NCBI GenBank assembly: GCA_964449455.1
Contig: CAYUYV010000002.1
Location: forward strand, 1-64,000
Direction of reading: 5' to 3'
Source of the DNA: CAYUYV01 sp964449455
GTDB taxonomy: Bacteria; Pseudomonadota; Alphaproteobacteria; JAJFIK01
Length of the DNA stretch: 64,000 nucleotides
Shown: positions 1-11,495 of the stretch, one piece after another
Layout of the letters: the number at the start of each line of letters is the position of its first letter
How positions within the stretch are numbered: the stretch's first letter is position 1
Position numbers and translations under genes: made by a program
Notes under the pieces: model-generated
Seen by the model: the letters and a program-made list of their open reading frames with translations, nothing else
The model's database searches: none
Told to the model about the DNA's origin: nothing

Positions 1-1556
1 TTGCACTGCGTGGCCTTGGCGGTCCGGACTGTGTGCCGTCCGAGGGCACGCCAGGCGTTGGTCCGTGTCAGTACTTCAATCCGTTCTCTAATGCGATCGA
101 AACCTCCGTCGTCAATGGAGTGACGAACCCGCAATTCGATCCGAGCGTTGCCAATTCCGACGAATTGCTGACCTGGCTGACCTCCCGGTCGCAGACCACG
201 ACGTCAAACCGTCTTGCTGTTGTTGATGCCGTGTTCAGTGGCGATACGGGCATCAGCCTGCCTGGCGGATCGATCGGCTTCGCTTTTGGCGGTCAGATGC
301 GGAAGGAGTATTTTGAGGTCGAGATCAATGATGCGTTCAATCTCAATCTCAATCCGTGCCCGTTCAATGATCCGTTTGCTGTCGAAATCGGCCTGACGGA
401 ATCCCTGGACTGCGGGTCTCCAACGGGTGGATTTGCCTTCCTGGCCGGACAGTTCCCCCAGTCGCTTGACCGTAACGTTTATGCGGTGTTCGCAGAACTG
501 GCTCTGCCGATCACGGACAATCTGAATGTTCAGCTTGCGGCCCGCTATGAAGACTATGGTGCCGTGGGTGGTGGATCGACGCTCGATCCCAAGCTGGCCG
601 TCCGGTATCAGGCCTTGGATTGGCTTGCCTTGCGTGGTTCCGTCTCGACCACGTTCCGTGGACCGGGCCAGAGCTTCCTCCAAGGCCGGGCCACCGCACT
701 GGAATTCATTCCCCAGGCCCTTGCCTTCCGCGCCCTCGACACCATCGGCAACCCGGATCTTCAGCCTGAAACGGCTGTGACCCTCAATGTCGGCGCCCTG
801 TTCGAGCAGGAAGTCGGCGGGGTCAGCCTCCGTGCGACCCTCGACTACTGGCGCTTTGACTTTGAAGATCCGTTCCAGCTGGAACAGGGGACACAGATCG
901 TTGGAGCCTATGTTGACAATGATTGCGCCGACGGCGGTGCCGGCGTTGGAACCGAAATCTGTGACTCCTTGCGCGGCCAGATCTTCCCGGTCGGCGTTAA
1001 TGCCGCCTTCCTGGAGCGGATCGAACGTCAGTGGGTCAACGGGTCCAACATCACCACCGATGGTATCGACTTCTTCGGGCAGGCTGACTTTGCCTGGAAA
1101 GATGTCGACTTCACCTTCGGGGTCCAGGGCACCTACACCATGAGCTACGAATCCGATGACTTCACCAACCGGGACGGACAGGTTCTCGCTCCGGGTGGTG
1201 ACTTTGTTGGCTTCTTGAACGAAGGAACGCCCTTCCAGACCATTGTCGGATTGCAAGGCAACGCCTTCATCAAGGCTCGCTACGAAAACCACTTCCTGAG
1301 CTTTGTGGCCCGCTATGTATCGAGCTATGAAGATCAGATCTCGACCCAGCCCGAGCTTGTGAACATCGATTCGTTCACGACCTTTGATGTCTACTACACG
1401 CTGGACCTGTTCGATGGGCGTACGCGCTTCAACGTGTCCGTCTTCAACCTCACGGACGAAGATCCGCCCGCGGCACAGCTCGACATCAACTATGACCCGT
1501 TCACGCACTCCGCGTTCGGACGGATGGTCAAGGTTGGACTGATCCAGACGTTCTGA
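1..1556 (+). CDS. TonB-dependent outer-membrane receptor, 5' truncated by the window edge
   Basis: C-terminal half of a TonB-dependent receptor; reading is open from base 3, so the start, signal peptide and plug domain lie outside the window. About 517 residues of beta-barrel are present, ending in the aromatic C-terminus (LIQTF) usual for outer-membrane barrels. The whole stretch is closely similar to the C-terminal half of the next gene (shared GVGPC, FNPFSNAIE and DYWRFDF segments), so the two are tandem paralogues. The family imports large or scarce ligands across the outer membrane using TonB energy; the ligand cannot be read from sequence. By eye this copy is less GC-rich at third positions than its neighbour. 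A strong hairpin terminator follows. Confidence 0.93.
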   Translation, partial: ALRGLGGPDCVPSEGTPGVGPCQYFNPFSNAIETSVVNGVTNPQFDPSVANSDELLTWLTSRSQTTTSNRLAVVDAVFSGDTGISLPGGSIGFAFGGQMRKEYFEVEINDAFNLNLNPCPFNDPFAVEIGLTESLDCGSPTGGFAFLAGQFPQSLDRNVYAVFAELALPITDNLNVQLAARYEDYGAVGGGSTLDPKLAVRYQALDWLALRGSVSTTFRGPGQSFLQGRATALEFIPQALAFRALDTIGNPDLQPETAVTLNVGALFEQEVGGVSLRATLDYWRFDFEDPFQLEQGTQIVGAYVDNDCADGGAGVGTEICDSLRGQIFPVGVNAAFLERIERQWVNGSNITTDGIDFFGQADFAWKDVDFTFGVQGTYTMSYESDDFTNRDGQVLAPGGDFVGFLNEGTPFQTIVGLQGNAFIKARYENHFLSFVARYVSSYEDQISTQPELVNIDSFTTFDVYYTLDLFDGRTRFNVSVFNLTDEDPPAAQLDINYDPFTHSAFGRMVKVGLIQTF

Positions 1557-1616
1557 GTAAGGCCCGGTCCTGGGTAGAGGGACCGGGTTAAACAGGACGA
1601 GCGAGTAAAACGTCAG

Positions 1617-1647
1617 AAGGCCGGCTCTTGATAGAGCCGGCCTTTTC
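1617..1647 (+). terminator. Rho-independent terminator after the first receptor
   Basis: An 11-bp perfect GC-rich stem (arms 1617-1627 and 1634-1644) with a 6-base loop is followed by TTTTCTT. A second, weaker hairpin (CCCGGTCC/GGACCGGG, 1563-1587) lies just upstream. It separates the two receptor transcripts. Confidence 0.8.
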
Positions 1648-1961
1648 TTATGATAGCCCCTGATGATTTGGATCAACCCAAGGTATTTTGCATTGCAGCG
1701 AAAACACTTTTTAGCATGCAAAATCGGTAGACTCCCCATCCGTTTGCCGTAACCTGGATGACACAAAACTGAGAAGAGGTCCTTGGGAGGATCGCCACGG
1801 CCAAAGCCGCTCAAGCGGTGGGTCAACCAGAACAAGCCAAACTTGACGCTACGCGCCTCGGGATTTGGCAGATGCGGGATGCGGACCCGTTCACAATTTC
1901 CGCCAATGTCGCCGGTCCCGGACATCTGAGCCGTAGACCGGCATGGTCCTGGGAGGGTTCA
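1648..1961 (+). promoter_or_regulatory. Leader/promoter region of the second receptor with a 9-bp inverted repeat
   Basis: 314 bp without a gene, AT-richer than its surroundings around 1660-1730. It contains a perfect inverted repeat ATTTTGCAT (1685-1693) / ATGCAAAAT (1716-1724) with a 22-base spacer. This could be an operator or a hairpin in the leader. An open frame reaches back to an ATG at 1818, but the signal-peptide start at 1962 is preferred. I could not assign -35/-10 boxes. Confidence 0.35.
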
Positions 1962-4835
1962 ATGAAGCGTCTATTTGGGGGCGTCTGTGCGGCCTCACTC
2001 AGCTGGGGGCTGTGTGCTGCCCCGGTTTTCGCGCAGGATGACAAGAACGACGACTTGGAGACCATGACGGTCACCGGCTCGTTCATCGCGGGCAGTCCCG
2101 AAGATGCAGCCCTGCCGATCAATGTCATCGGCCGCGGCGAACTTGATGAAATCGGTGCGCCAACTCTGGCCGAGCTGCTTCGCAACATCAGTGCCGCCCA
2201 AGGCCTGATCGGGGAGACGAACCAGTTCGACACCCGCGGCGGCCAGGGCAATGAAGGGATCACCACCATCAACCTGCGCGGCCTGGGCTCGGCCCGGACC
2301 TTGGTGCTGATCAACGGGCGCCGCCACGCCGGCGACGAAGCCATCGGCGTCGACGTGAATGCGATCCCACTCATTGCCGTGGAACGCCTGGAACTCCTGA
2401 AGGATGGCGCAGCAGCCCTTTACGGTTCGGACGCCATTGCCGGTGTCGTGAACTTCATCACCCGGAACGACTTTGAGGGTTTCGAACTGCGCGGCAACTA
2501 TCAGTGGTTTGACGGATCCGACGGCGAATGGGATATCGGCGGGATCGGCGGTTATGCGGGCGACCTCTGGGGCAATCCGTTCAATGTGGTGCTGGCGGTC
2601 GAATATGCCCGGCGGAGCGAAGTCACCCTGCCGGAGGCCGGCTTTATCCGCCCCTTTTCTGAAAACCCCGAAGGCGGCTATTCCTCCATCGGCAATCCCG
2701 GCACGTTCCTACCCCTGAACGGTTTTGCGGGCGGTCTATTTCCAGACCCCAATTGTGACGCTCTAGGCGGCACGAACGCCGCCGGGTTCTGCCGCTTTCA
2801 GTTCACCCAGTTCGACAATCTTGTAGAAGAAACGGAAACCATTCGGGTCTTCACCCACGGGTCTTATGACTTTAACGAAAACCACAGCATGGAGTTCGAG
2901 GCCCTGTTCGCGCGGGTCGACATTCCTGAGTGGAATACCTCGCCGGCCTATCCGCCCCAGACCCTCCTGGCACCAAGCAATTTCGTGTTTCCCGACCATC
3001 CGGGCCGCGTGCGCTTCTTCGAGCAGAACCCGGATTTTGCCGCCAATTTCAATCCAGATGAGCCGATCATCTTCTGGGGACGCTACACCGGCGTTGCGGG
3101 CGTAAATGGTGGGCAGCCGGAAGCATCCCAGCGCCTGACGGAACAATATCGCGGTGCGATCACCTTCAAAGGCAATCTGTTCGACGGACGGCTGAACTAT
3201 GACATCGGCGCGGCGTATTCGGAGCGGATCCGTACCCTCGGCAGCTTCGGCGACATGTTCGTCGAGCGCTTTGCCCTGGGTTTGCGCGGTCTCGGCGGGC
3301 CGAACTGCGATCCAGCCACTGGCGCGCCGGGCGTCGGGCCGTGCGAATACTTCAATCCTTTCTCCAACGCCATTGAAACATCCGTTGTGAATGGGGTCAC
3401 CAATCCGCAATTCGATCCTGCGGTCGCCAATTCAGAAGAGCTACAGGATTGGCTCGTGGGACGGGGAACGAGTGTTGAAAAGAACCGCCTCGCGGTAATC
3501 GATGCGGTCTTCAGCGGAGACACGGGGATCGCGGTGCCCGGCGGCACGATCGGCTTCGCGTTTGGCGGCCAGATCCGGAAAGAGTTTTATGAGCTCAACA
3601 TCACCGACAACTTCAACCTGAACCTGAACCCCTGCCCGTTCAACAATCCGGTCTCAGTCGACCTCGGCATCGTGGACTCCCTCGATTGCACCGGGTCTGA
3701 GACAGGTCTGTTCGCCTTCCTGGCAGGGACGTTCCCGGAAAATCTGCAACGTAACATTTACGGCCTGTTCGCTGAGCTAGCCATTCCGTTGACGGATGAT
3801 ATCAATATCCAGCTTGCCGCCCGCTACGAGGACTACGGCAGTGTCGGCGGCGGGTCGACCCTCGATCCCAAGCTGGCGATCCGGTGGCAGGCCGTGGACT
3901 GGCTGGCCTTCCGCGGCTCGGTCTCCACGACCTTCCGCGGCCCGGCCCAGAGTTCGCTCACCGGCCGGGGCACGACCCTTGCCTTTATCCCGCCGACGCT
4001 GGCCTTCAAGGCCGTCGATACGGTCGGCAATCCGGACCTGCAGCCGGAAACAGCCGTGGCACTCAATGTCGGTGCCCTGTTTGAGAAGCAGGCCGGTCCC
4101 GTCAGCCTGCGGGCCACCCTTGACTACTGGCGGTTCGACTTTACCGATCCGTTCCAGCTCGAAAGCGGCACTCAGATCGCCAATGCCTATATCGCCAACC
4201 AATGTGCGGACGGCCAGGCGGGTGTTGGCACGGAAGCGTGCGATATCCTGCGTGACCGGATCTTTCCGGTCGGCGTTAACGCTGCCCTCCTTGAACGGAT
4301 TGACCGGACTTTGACCAACGGCGCCGATATCGTGACCTCCGGTCTCGACTTTTTCGGCCAGGCCGACTTCGCCATCGGCGCGGTGGAAGTGACGGCAGGA
4401 ATCCAGGGCACGTATACGCTGGAATTCGAATCCGACGACTTCACCTTGAATGAAGGGCTGCTTGTGGCACCTGGCGGGGATTTCGTTGGCTTTTTGAACG
4501 AAGCCACGCCCTTCCAGACCATTGTCGGCCTGCAGGGTAACATCTTCACCAAGTTCAACTGGCGGAACCACTTCCTCAGCTATGTGGTGCGCTACACGTC
4601 GAGCTATGAGGACCCCATTTCCGCGCGGCCGGAATTCTCAACCATCGACAGCTTCGTGACCCAGGACATCTACTACACGCTCAATCTGTTTGAGGGCCGC
4701 ACGGTGCTGTCGCTGTCCGTGTTCAACCTGACCGATGAGGAGCCGCCCCAGGTCTCGAACGACCTCACCTATGACGGCTTCATCCATTCGCCTTTCGGTC
4801 GCATCGTCAAGGTGGGCATCATTCAAAAGTTCTGA
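1962..4835 (+). CDS. TonB-dependent outer-membrane receptor, full length
   Basis: 957-residue TonB-dependent receptor. The start at 1962 is chosen because GGGAGGG lies seven bases upstream and the protein then opens with a clear signal peptide (MKRLFGGVCAASLSWGLCAA...VFA-Q). A TonB-box-like METMTVTGS follows the cleavage site. The plug domain has the usual NLRGLGSARTLVLINGRR segment and the DGAAALYGSDAIAGVVN motif. The C-terminal half is a large barrel ending VGIIQKF. It is a tandem paralogue of the upstream gene. The next gene is a Baeyer-Villiger monooxygenase, which fits a hydrophobic ligand, but that is inference. Confidence 0.95.
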   Translation: MKRLFGGVCAASLSWGLCAAPVFAQDDKNDDLETMTVTGSFIAGSPEDAALPINVIGRGELDEIGAPTLAELLRNISAAQGLIGETNQFDTRGGQGNEGITTINLRGLGSARTLVLINGRRHAGDEAIGVDVNAIPLIAVERLELLKDGAAALYGSDAIAGVVNFITRNDFEGFELRGNYQWFDGSDGEWDIGGIGGYAGDLWGNPFNVVLAVEYARRSEVTLPEAGFIRPFSENPEGGYSSIGNPGTFLPLNGFAGGLFPDPNCDALGGTNAAGFCRFQFTQFDNLVEETETIRVFTHGSYDFNENHSMEFEALFARVDIPEWNTSPAYPPQTLLAPSNFVFPDHPGRVRFFEQNPDFAANFNPDEPIIFWGRYTGVAGVNGGQPEASQRLTEQYRGAITFKGNLFDGRLNYDIGAAYSERIRTLGSFGDMFVERFALGLRGLGGPNCDPATGAPGVGPCEYFNPFSNAIETSVVNGVTNPQFDPAVANSEELQDWLVGRGTSVEKNRLAVIDAVFSGDTGIAVPGGTIGFAFGGQIRKEFYELNITDNFNLNLNPCPFNNPVSVDLGIVDSLDCTGSETGLFAFLAGTFPENLQRNIYGLFAELAIPLTDDINIQLAARYEDYGSVGGGSTLDPKLAIRWQAVDWLAFRGSVSTTFRGPAQSSLTGRGTTLAFIPPTLAFKAVDTVGNPDLQPETAVALNVGALFEKQAGPVSLRATLDYWRFDFTDPFQLESGTQIANAYIANQCADGQAGVGTEACDILRDRIFPVGVNAALLERIDRTLTNGADIVTSGLDFFGQADFAIGAVEVTAGIQGTYTLEFESDDFTLNEGLLVAPGGDFVGFLNEATPFQTIVGLQGNIFTKFNWRNHFLSYVVRYTSSYEDPISARPEFSTIDSFVTQDIYYTLNLFEGRTVLSLSVFNLTDEEPPQVSNDLTYDGFIHSPFGRIVKVGIIQKF

Positions 4836-4861
4836 TCCATACGGATCATGAAACCATATGC

Positions 4862-4893
4862 GAGGCCGGCCCCTTGGCCGGCCTCTCGTTTTG
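4862..4893 (+). terminator. Rho-independent terminator after the second receptor
   Basis: A perfect 10-bp stem GAGGCCGGCC/GGCCGGCCTC with a CCTT loop, followed by TCGTTTT. It lies 27 bp after the receptor stop. It also rules out an upstream in-frame start for the next gene near 4858. Confidence 0.82.
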
Positions 4894-5019
4894 CTCATTG
4901 CCCCCCCGCCCCGTGACGACATCAGCCCATTGGCCTTGGGTCCAGATTGGCTTAGCGTAGCGAGGAGAAAACCCGGACCGCTGGGGCTCCAGGCCCGGAA
5001 CCAATGGGGAGGATCCGCA

Positions 5020-6846
<1,827 letters not shown>

Positions 6847-6847
6847 G

Positions 6848-7831
6848 ATGCGTTTACGTCCCTTATTGCGGCGGGCCAGCATCCTCATGCTGGCCACTGT
6901 ATCCCTGTGGACCTCACCCGGCGTGCGGGCCGAGACTCCGGAAAGGGACAAACGGATTGCCCTGTCCTTTGATGATGCTCCGCGCGGAAACGGTCCACGC
7001 TTTTCCGGTGCGCAGCGCACCCAGGCCCTCATCGCGGCACTGGCAAAGGCGCAAAGCGGCCCTTGCGTTTTTTTCGTCAAGACCGAGTTTCTGGATCGCG
7101 CGCAGGACCGGTCCCGGATTGAGGATTATGCGGCAGCAGGCCATCTCATCGCCAATCATACGCACACGCATCCTTGGGCGAGCCGCACGGAGACGAATAC
7201 CTACATCGCCGATATCGATGCCGCGGCCACCCGCCTTCAAGGGTTTGAGAATTGGCGGCCCTGGTTCCGCTTTCCCTATCTGGACGAGGGCCGGCCGCTG
7301 GAAAAGCGGGAGGCCCTGCGCACCGCTCTGGCCAAACGCAATCTGCGCAACGGCTATGTGACGGTCGACAATTATGACTGGTACCTGGAAGCCCAGTGGA
7401 TGGGTGCCGTGCGCGCTGGCCGATCAGTGGATCTTGAAACGCTTGGGGCCATTTATGTCGAGGTGCTGCTGGGCGCCGTCGCCTTTTACGACCGGATCGG
7501 AACGGAGGTTCTGGGCCGCACGCCGGCCCATGTCCTATTGCTCCATGAAAATGATCTGGCCGCGCTGTTTATCGGTGATTTGATCCGAGCCTTGCGACAC
7601 GAGGGCTGGACCATTATCAGTCCAGATACGGCGTATCAGGATCCCGTCGCAGCCCAGGTGCCAAAGACACTGAAGACCCGGCAGGGCCATGTGGCGGCCC
7701 TGGCCATCGATGAGGGGCTCGATCCGCGCACCCTCACTCATCTTGCCATCGAAGAAGACCAGATCGACGCTCTGCTTGCCAAACGCACGGTGTTCGGACC
7801 GCTCTCACCACAATCCGATCCGGCCCCATAG
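6848..7831 (+). CDS. Exported NodB-type polysaccharide deacetylase family protein
   Basis: 327-residue predicted secreted carbohydrate esterase 4/NodB-fold protein. A signal peptide (MRLRPLLRRASILMLATVSL, cleavage near VRA-E) leads into IALSFDDAP, which holds the catalytic/metal Asp pair, then ANHTHTHPW, the metal-binding His pair. Members remove N- or O-acetyl groups from glycans or peptidoglycan; some act on other amide or ester substrates. The start follows the monooxygenase stop by one base, so translational coupling is likely. It is odd to find a deacetylase co-transcribed with a Baeyer-Villiger enzyme. The substrate is not inferable. Confidence 0.85.
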   Translation: MRLRPLLRRASILMLATVSLWTSPGVRAETPERDKRIALSFDDAPRGNGPRFSGAQRTQALIAALAKAQSGPCVFFVKTEFLDRAQDRSRIEDYAAAGHLIANHTHTHPWASRTETNTYIADIDAAATRLQGFENWRPWFRFPYLDEGRPLEKREALRTALAKRNLRNGYVTVDNYDWYLEAQWMGAVRAGRSVDLETLGAIYVEVLLGAVAFYDRIGTEVLGRTPAHVLLLHENDLAALFIGDLIRALRHEGWTIISPDTAYQDPVAAQVPKTLKTRQGHVAALAIDEGLDPRTLTHLAIEEDQIDALLAKRTVFGPLSPQSDPAP

Positions 7832-7847
7832 ACACCCTCCGGACGGT

Positions 7848-9470
7848 TCACATGCGGGCAATGCCGAAGCTGTTGGACCGCATGGTCCGGTGGGCCGCTT
7901 CCCACACGGTGTCCAGCAGGAACCCGAGGCACTGGCGGGTCTCCCGAGGATCGATCATGCCGTCATCCATGCAGTGGCCTGAGGTATAAAAGGCACCTGA
8001 CTGGCTGTTGAAGGTGTGTGTCAGATGGGCTTCCTGAGCGGCCAGGGCCTCCCGGTCCACTGCCTGGCCTTGTGCCTTCGCCCGCTCCTCGGCCACGATG
8101 GACATCACCATGGCGGCCTGTTCGCCGCCCATGACGCCGGTTGAGGCATTGGGCCAGGTGAACAGGAAATCCGGGTCATAACCCCGCCCGCACATGCCGT
8201 AATTGCCGGCACCATAGCTCGCCCCGATCATGAACGTGATGCGTGGCACACTGATATTGGTCACGGCCTGGATCATTTTGGAGCCATGCTTGATCATGCC
8301 GCCCTGTTCATATTGCCGGCCCACCAGATAGCCCGTGGTGTTCTGCAGGAAGATAACCGGCGTGCCGGCCTGATCCATGAGCTGGAGGAATTGGGCGGCC
8401 TTTGTCGCCCCGTCCGGGTCAATGGGCCCGTTATTGCCGATCAGCCCGACCGCGTGACCAAAAATCTCCGCCTGCAAACAGACCGTAGACACACCATAGC
8501 GTGGCTTGAAGTCCTCTAACTCGGAGCCATCAACAACCCGGGCGACAACCTCGCGGACATCATAAGGGATGCGGTAGTCCACGGGCACGATCCCGGCGAT
8601 CTCCTCAGGATCCAATGTGGGCTCTCGCACAAGCCGCGGAGGCAGCGCCGGGCAATGGCGGTTCCAGCCCAGCCGGGCCACGACCTGACGGGCCATCCGG
8701 CAGGCCTCGTCATCGTCCTCAGCCAGATATTCCGCAAGACCCGAAACACTGGCGTGCATTTCCGCGCCGCCCAGCTCCTCATCGGTGGCAATCTCGCCGG
8801 TGGCAGCCTTGAGGAGTGGCGGACCGGCGAGAAATGCCTTGCCCCGCCCTTTCACCGCAATGACATAGTCCGACATGCCCGGCATATAGGCGCCACCCGC
8901 CGTCGATGACCCATGGAGCACGGAAATCACGGGACAGCCCTTGGCCGAAAGGCGGGCCTGATTGGCGAACATGCGCCCGCCCTCCGTGAACCCCTCAACG
9001 GTGTAATTGAGGAGGTCTCCGCCCGCACTTTCGACAAGATGCACGAAGGGCATGTTCTGTTCAAAGGCGATCTGCTGGGCGCGGCGCAGGCGATAGGTGG
9101 CCGCCGTCGTCATGGCGCCAGCCTGAATGCCGCTGTCATCGACGACGATCACGCACCGGACGCCCTCAATGAACCCGATGCCGGAGAAAATCGTCGAGCC
9201 CGCAACGGACTTGGCCTCATCATCCGTATCAAGCAGATAGCCGGCAATGTTTCCGATCTGCACCCAGGGCAAGCCGGGATCCAGAAGACGCGCCAGCCGT
9301 GAGCGCGGGGTAAGCTGGCCCCGTGCCTCAAAACGCGCCTTGCGCCGTTCGGACAAGGCCGGCGCCCGGGCGTTCAGCTCCCGGAGTTTCTCCACAAGCG
9401 CCAACATGTCCGCCCGGTTCTTCTTGAACCCCTCGGAGGCGGGGGCGACACGCGATCTGAATTGGCTCAT
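7848..9470 (-). CDS. Biotin-dependent acyl-CoA carboxylase, carboxyltransferase (beta) subunit
   Basis: 540-residue carboxyltransferase of the methylcrotonyl-/geranyl-/propionyl-CoA carboxylase group. It transfers CO2 from carboxybiotin to an acyl-CoA. Both crotonase-like halves are present: the first oxyanion-hole glycines in HGSSTAGGAYMPG and the second in GASYGAGNYGMCGRGYDP, followed by the VMGGEQAAMV segment. The GNYGMCGR form resembles methylcrotonyl/geranyl-CoA carboxylases more than propionyl-CoA carboxylases. No biotin carboxylase or biotin carrier alpha subunit is encoded nearby, so its partner must lie elsewhere. It is divergent from the acyl-CoA synthetase gene, with about 165 bp between them, and convergent with the deacetylase. 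Confidence 0.9.
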   Translation of the reverse strand: MSQFRSRVAPASEGFKKNRADMLALVEKLRELNARAPALSERRKARFEARGQLTPRSRLARLLDPGLPWVQIGNIAGYLLDTDDEAKSVAGSTIFSGIGFIEGVRCVIVVDDSGIQAGAMTTAATYRLRRAQQIAFEQNMPFVHLVESAGGDLLNYTVEGFTEGGRMFANQARLSAKGCPVISVLHGSSTAGGAYMPGMSDYVIAVKGRGKAFLAGPPLLKAATGEIATDEELGGAEMHASVSGLAEYLAEDDDEACRMARQVVARLGWNRHCPALPPRLVREPTLDPEEIAGIVPVDYRIPYDVREVVARVVDGSELEDFKPRYGVSTVCLQAEIFGHAVGLIGNNGPIDPDGATKAAQFLQLMDQAGTPVIFLQNTTGYLVGRQYEQGGMIKHGSKMIQAVTNISVPRITFMIGASYGAGNYGMCGRGYDPDFLFTWPNASTGVMGGEQAAMVMSIVAEERAKAQGQAVDREALAAQEAHLTHTFNSQSGAFYTSGHCMDDGMIDPRETRQCLGFLLDTVWEAAHRTMRSNSFGIARM

Positions 9471-9635
9471 GGGGCTTCCTCCCGCACATAATGATCCCGT
9501 TCACCGCACTGTTCCATCTTTTGACGCGCCAGCCAAATTGGGTAGGCTTGGGCCTGCCGAATGGCGCCATGTCCGGGGCTTTCCCCTTGGACAGATTGTG
9601 CAGTGCACCCAAACCTGTGACGGATAGTCAAACCC

Positions 9636-11327
9636 ATGACCATGACCCGCGATGAAGCGCTCAAGATCCTGACGGCCCCCGGCGAGCCCTATGAGCTGGT
9701 TGAGGTCGAGATGTTTGGCCGTCCCTGCCGGGCCTTTCGCAATGCACCACCGACCTTGCGGGATCTTTATGAAAGCACGCGGAGCGATCTTGATTTTATC
9801 GTTTTTGAAGATGAACGCCTGACATTCGAGGAGACCTGGGCCGCCGCCGCCCGCGTCGCCCATCACCTCTATCATGACTGCGGCGTGCGCCACGGGGACC
9901 GGGTCGCCATTTCCATGCGGAATTATCCGGAATGGATCATCAGCTTCATGGCGGTCACCTCCATTGGCGGCATTGTCGTCGCCATGAACGCTCTGTGGCA
10001 ACCGAGCGAAATGGAATACGCCCTCAATGACAGTCAACCACGGGTCGCCATTGTGGACCAGGAGCGGCTGGACCGCCTGGTTGCCTGTCAGAAACTGCCC
10101 CGTGGACTGATCGTGTTGGGGGTGCGCCCTTCAAAGCCCTTGCCGGAGGGGGTCCAGGAGCTGGGCGCCGCGCTGGCCGGGATTGGCGCGGTCCCCATGC
10201 CGGCCACCGATCTTGCCCCCGATGATGACGCAACGATCCTTTATACGTCCGGCTCGACGGGTTATCCTAAGGGGGCCATCTCCAATCATCGCAACATCAT
10301 CAGTGCCCTGCTCTCCTGGGAGATTGATTTCCAGGCCTCGGCCCTGACCGGCCTTGTCGAACCGCCGGCTGCGGATGCGCCCCAGGCTGCCTCGCTTCTG
10401 GGGGTGCCGCTCTTCCATGTGGCCGGGTCCCATGCGGTGTTTCTCGCATCCTTCCGGTCCCAAAGACGCCTTGTCTGCATGTACAAATGGGATGTCCAGC
10501 GGGGGGCCGAGCTGATTGAGCGCGAGCGCGTGACCATGTTCGTTGCCACCCCGGCCATCACGGGCGATCTGGTCGCCGCAGCACCAACCCTTAACCGGGA
10601 TCTCAGCTCCCTCGCGCTGGTGGGCGGTGGCGGTGCCCCGCGGGCGCCGGAACAAGTGCGCAATATCGACAAGAACTTCACCAATGCCCTGCCCAATACC
10701 GGCTGGGGGATGACGGAGACCAACGCCATCGGCACGGGGATTGCCGGCCCGGATTATCTTCAGCGTCCGGAAAGCTCCGGCCGCGCGGCAGTGGTGCTCG
10801 ACATCAAGATCGTGGACGAGGACGCAAACACATTGCCCCCCCGCCAGCGCGGCGAGTTGCTGGTGCGCGGCACGTCGGTCATCCGGGGCTACTGGCACCG
10901 TCCGGATGCAAACCGGGACACGTTCCTGGACGGGTGGATGCGCACGGGCGATGTGGCCTATCTCGATGAGGAAGGCTTTCTGTTCATCGTGGACCGGATC
11001 AAGGATCTTGTGATCCGGGGCGGCGAGAATATTGGCTGCGGGGCCGTCGAGGCGGCACTGCTGGAGCATCCATCGATCCTCGAAGCCTGCGTTTATGGGG
11101 TGCCCGATGAACGCCTCGGCGAGGAAGTGGGCGCGACACTCTATATTTCCGGACCCATTGACGAGGAAGAGCTGCGCGTTTTCTTGAAAGAACGCCTGGC
11201 CGCCTTTGAGATCCCCCGCTATTACATCTTCTTTGAAGAGCCCCTGCCCCGGACGGCGTCGGGCAAGATCTACAAGCGCGAATTGCGCGCCTCCGCTGCG
11301 GACCAATGGGGTAAAGGCAAGGGCTGA
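9636..11327 (+). CDS. AMP-forming acyl-CoA synthetase/ligase
   Basis: 563-residue class I adenylate-forming enzyme that activates a carboxylic acid to its CoA thioester through an acyl-AMP. Motif A3 is ILYTSGSTGYPKG, A5 is GWGMTETNA, the DGWMRTGDVAYLDEEGF hinge region is present, and the C-terminal catalytic Lys lies in PRTASGKIYKREL. Length and layout fit medium/long-chain or cyclic-acid CoA ligases. The ribosome-binding site is weak; ATG at 9642 is an alternative start. It sits divergently from the carboxyltransferase. It could activate the product of ester cleavage after Baeyer-Villiger oxidation; that link is inference. Confidence 0.92.
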   Translation: MTMTRDEALKILTAPGEPYELVEVEMFGRPCRAFRNAPPTLRDLYESTRSDLDFIVFEDERLTFEETWAAAARVAHHLYHDCGVRHGDRVAISMRNYPEWIISFMAVTSIGGIVVAMNALWQPSEMEYALNDSQPRVAIVDQERLDRLVACQKLPRGLIVLGVRPSKPLPEGVQELGAALAGIGAVPMPATDLAPDDDATILYTSGSTGYPKGAISNHRNIISALLSWEIDFQASALTGLVEPPAADAPQAASLLGVPLFHVAGSHAVFLASFRSQRRLVCMYKWDVQRGAELIERERVTMFVATPAITGDLVAAAPTLNRDLSSLALVGGGGAPRAPEQVRNIDKNFTNALPNTGWGMTETNAIGTGIAGPDYLQRPESSGRAAVVLDIKIVDEDANTLPPRQRGELLVRGTSVIRGYWHRPDANRDTFLDGWMRTGDVAYLDEEGFLFIVDRIKDLVIRGGENIGCGAVEAALLEHPSILEACVYGVPDERLGEEVGATLYISGPIDEEELRVFLKERLAAFEIPRYYIFFEEPLPRTASGKIYKRELRASAADQWGKGKG

Positions 11328-11495
11328 CCAATCCTGCGCCCGACGTCAGTGCGAGCGCAGGGAAACCGTCTTGAGCCAGATGTTCAGCTATCCGATGCTC
11401 AGGATTGCGTGCTCGCATTCGGCCGTATTCGCCCCTAATCGCCCATATTGGCGATGACACACTTGGCGGTGGATAATGAGGACCCGGCAATCGGC

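Noticed and set aside
204..1925. 573-codon minus-strand frame across the first receptor and its leader
   Set aside because: Runs antisense through a clear beta-barrel gene and across a terminator; no motif and a composition typical of an antisense shadow.
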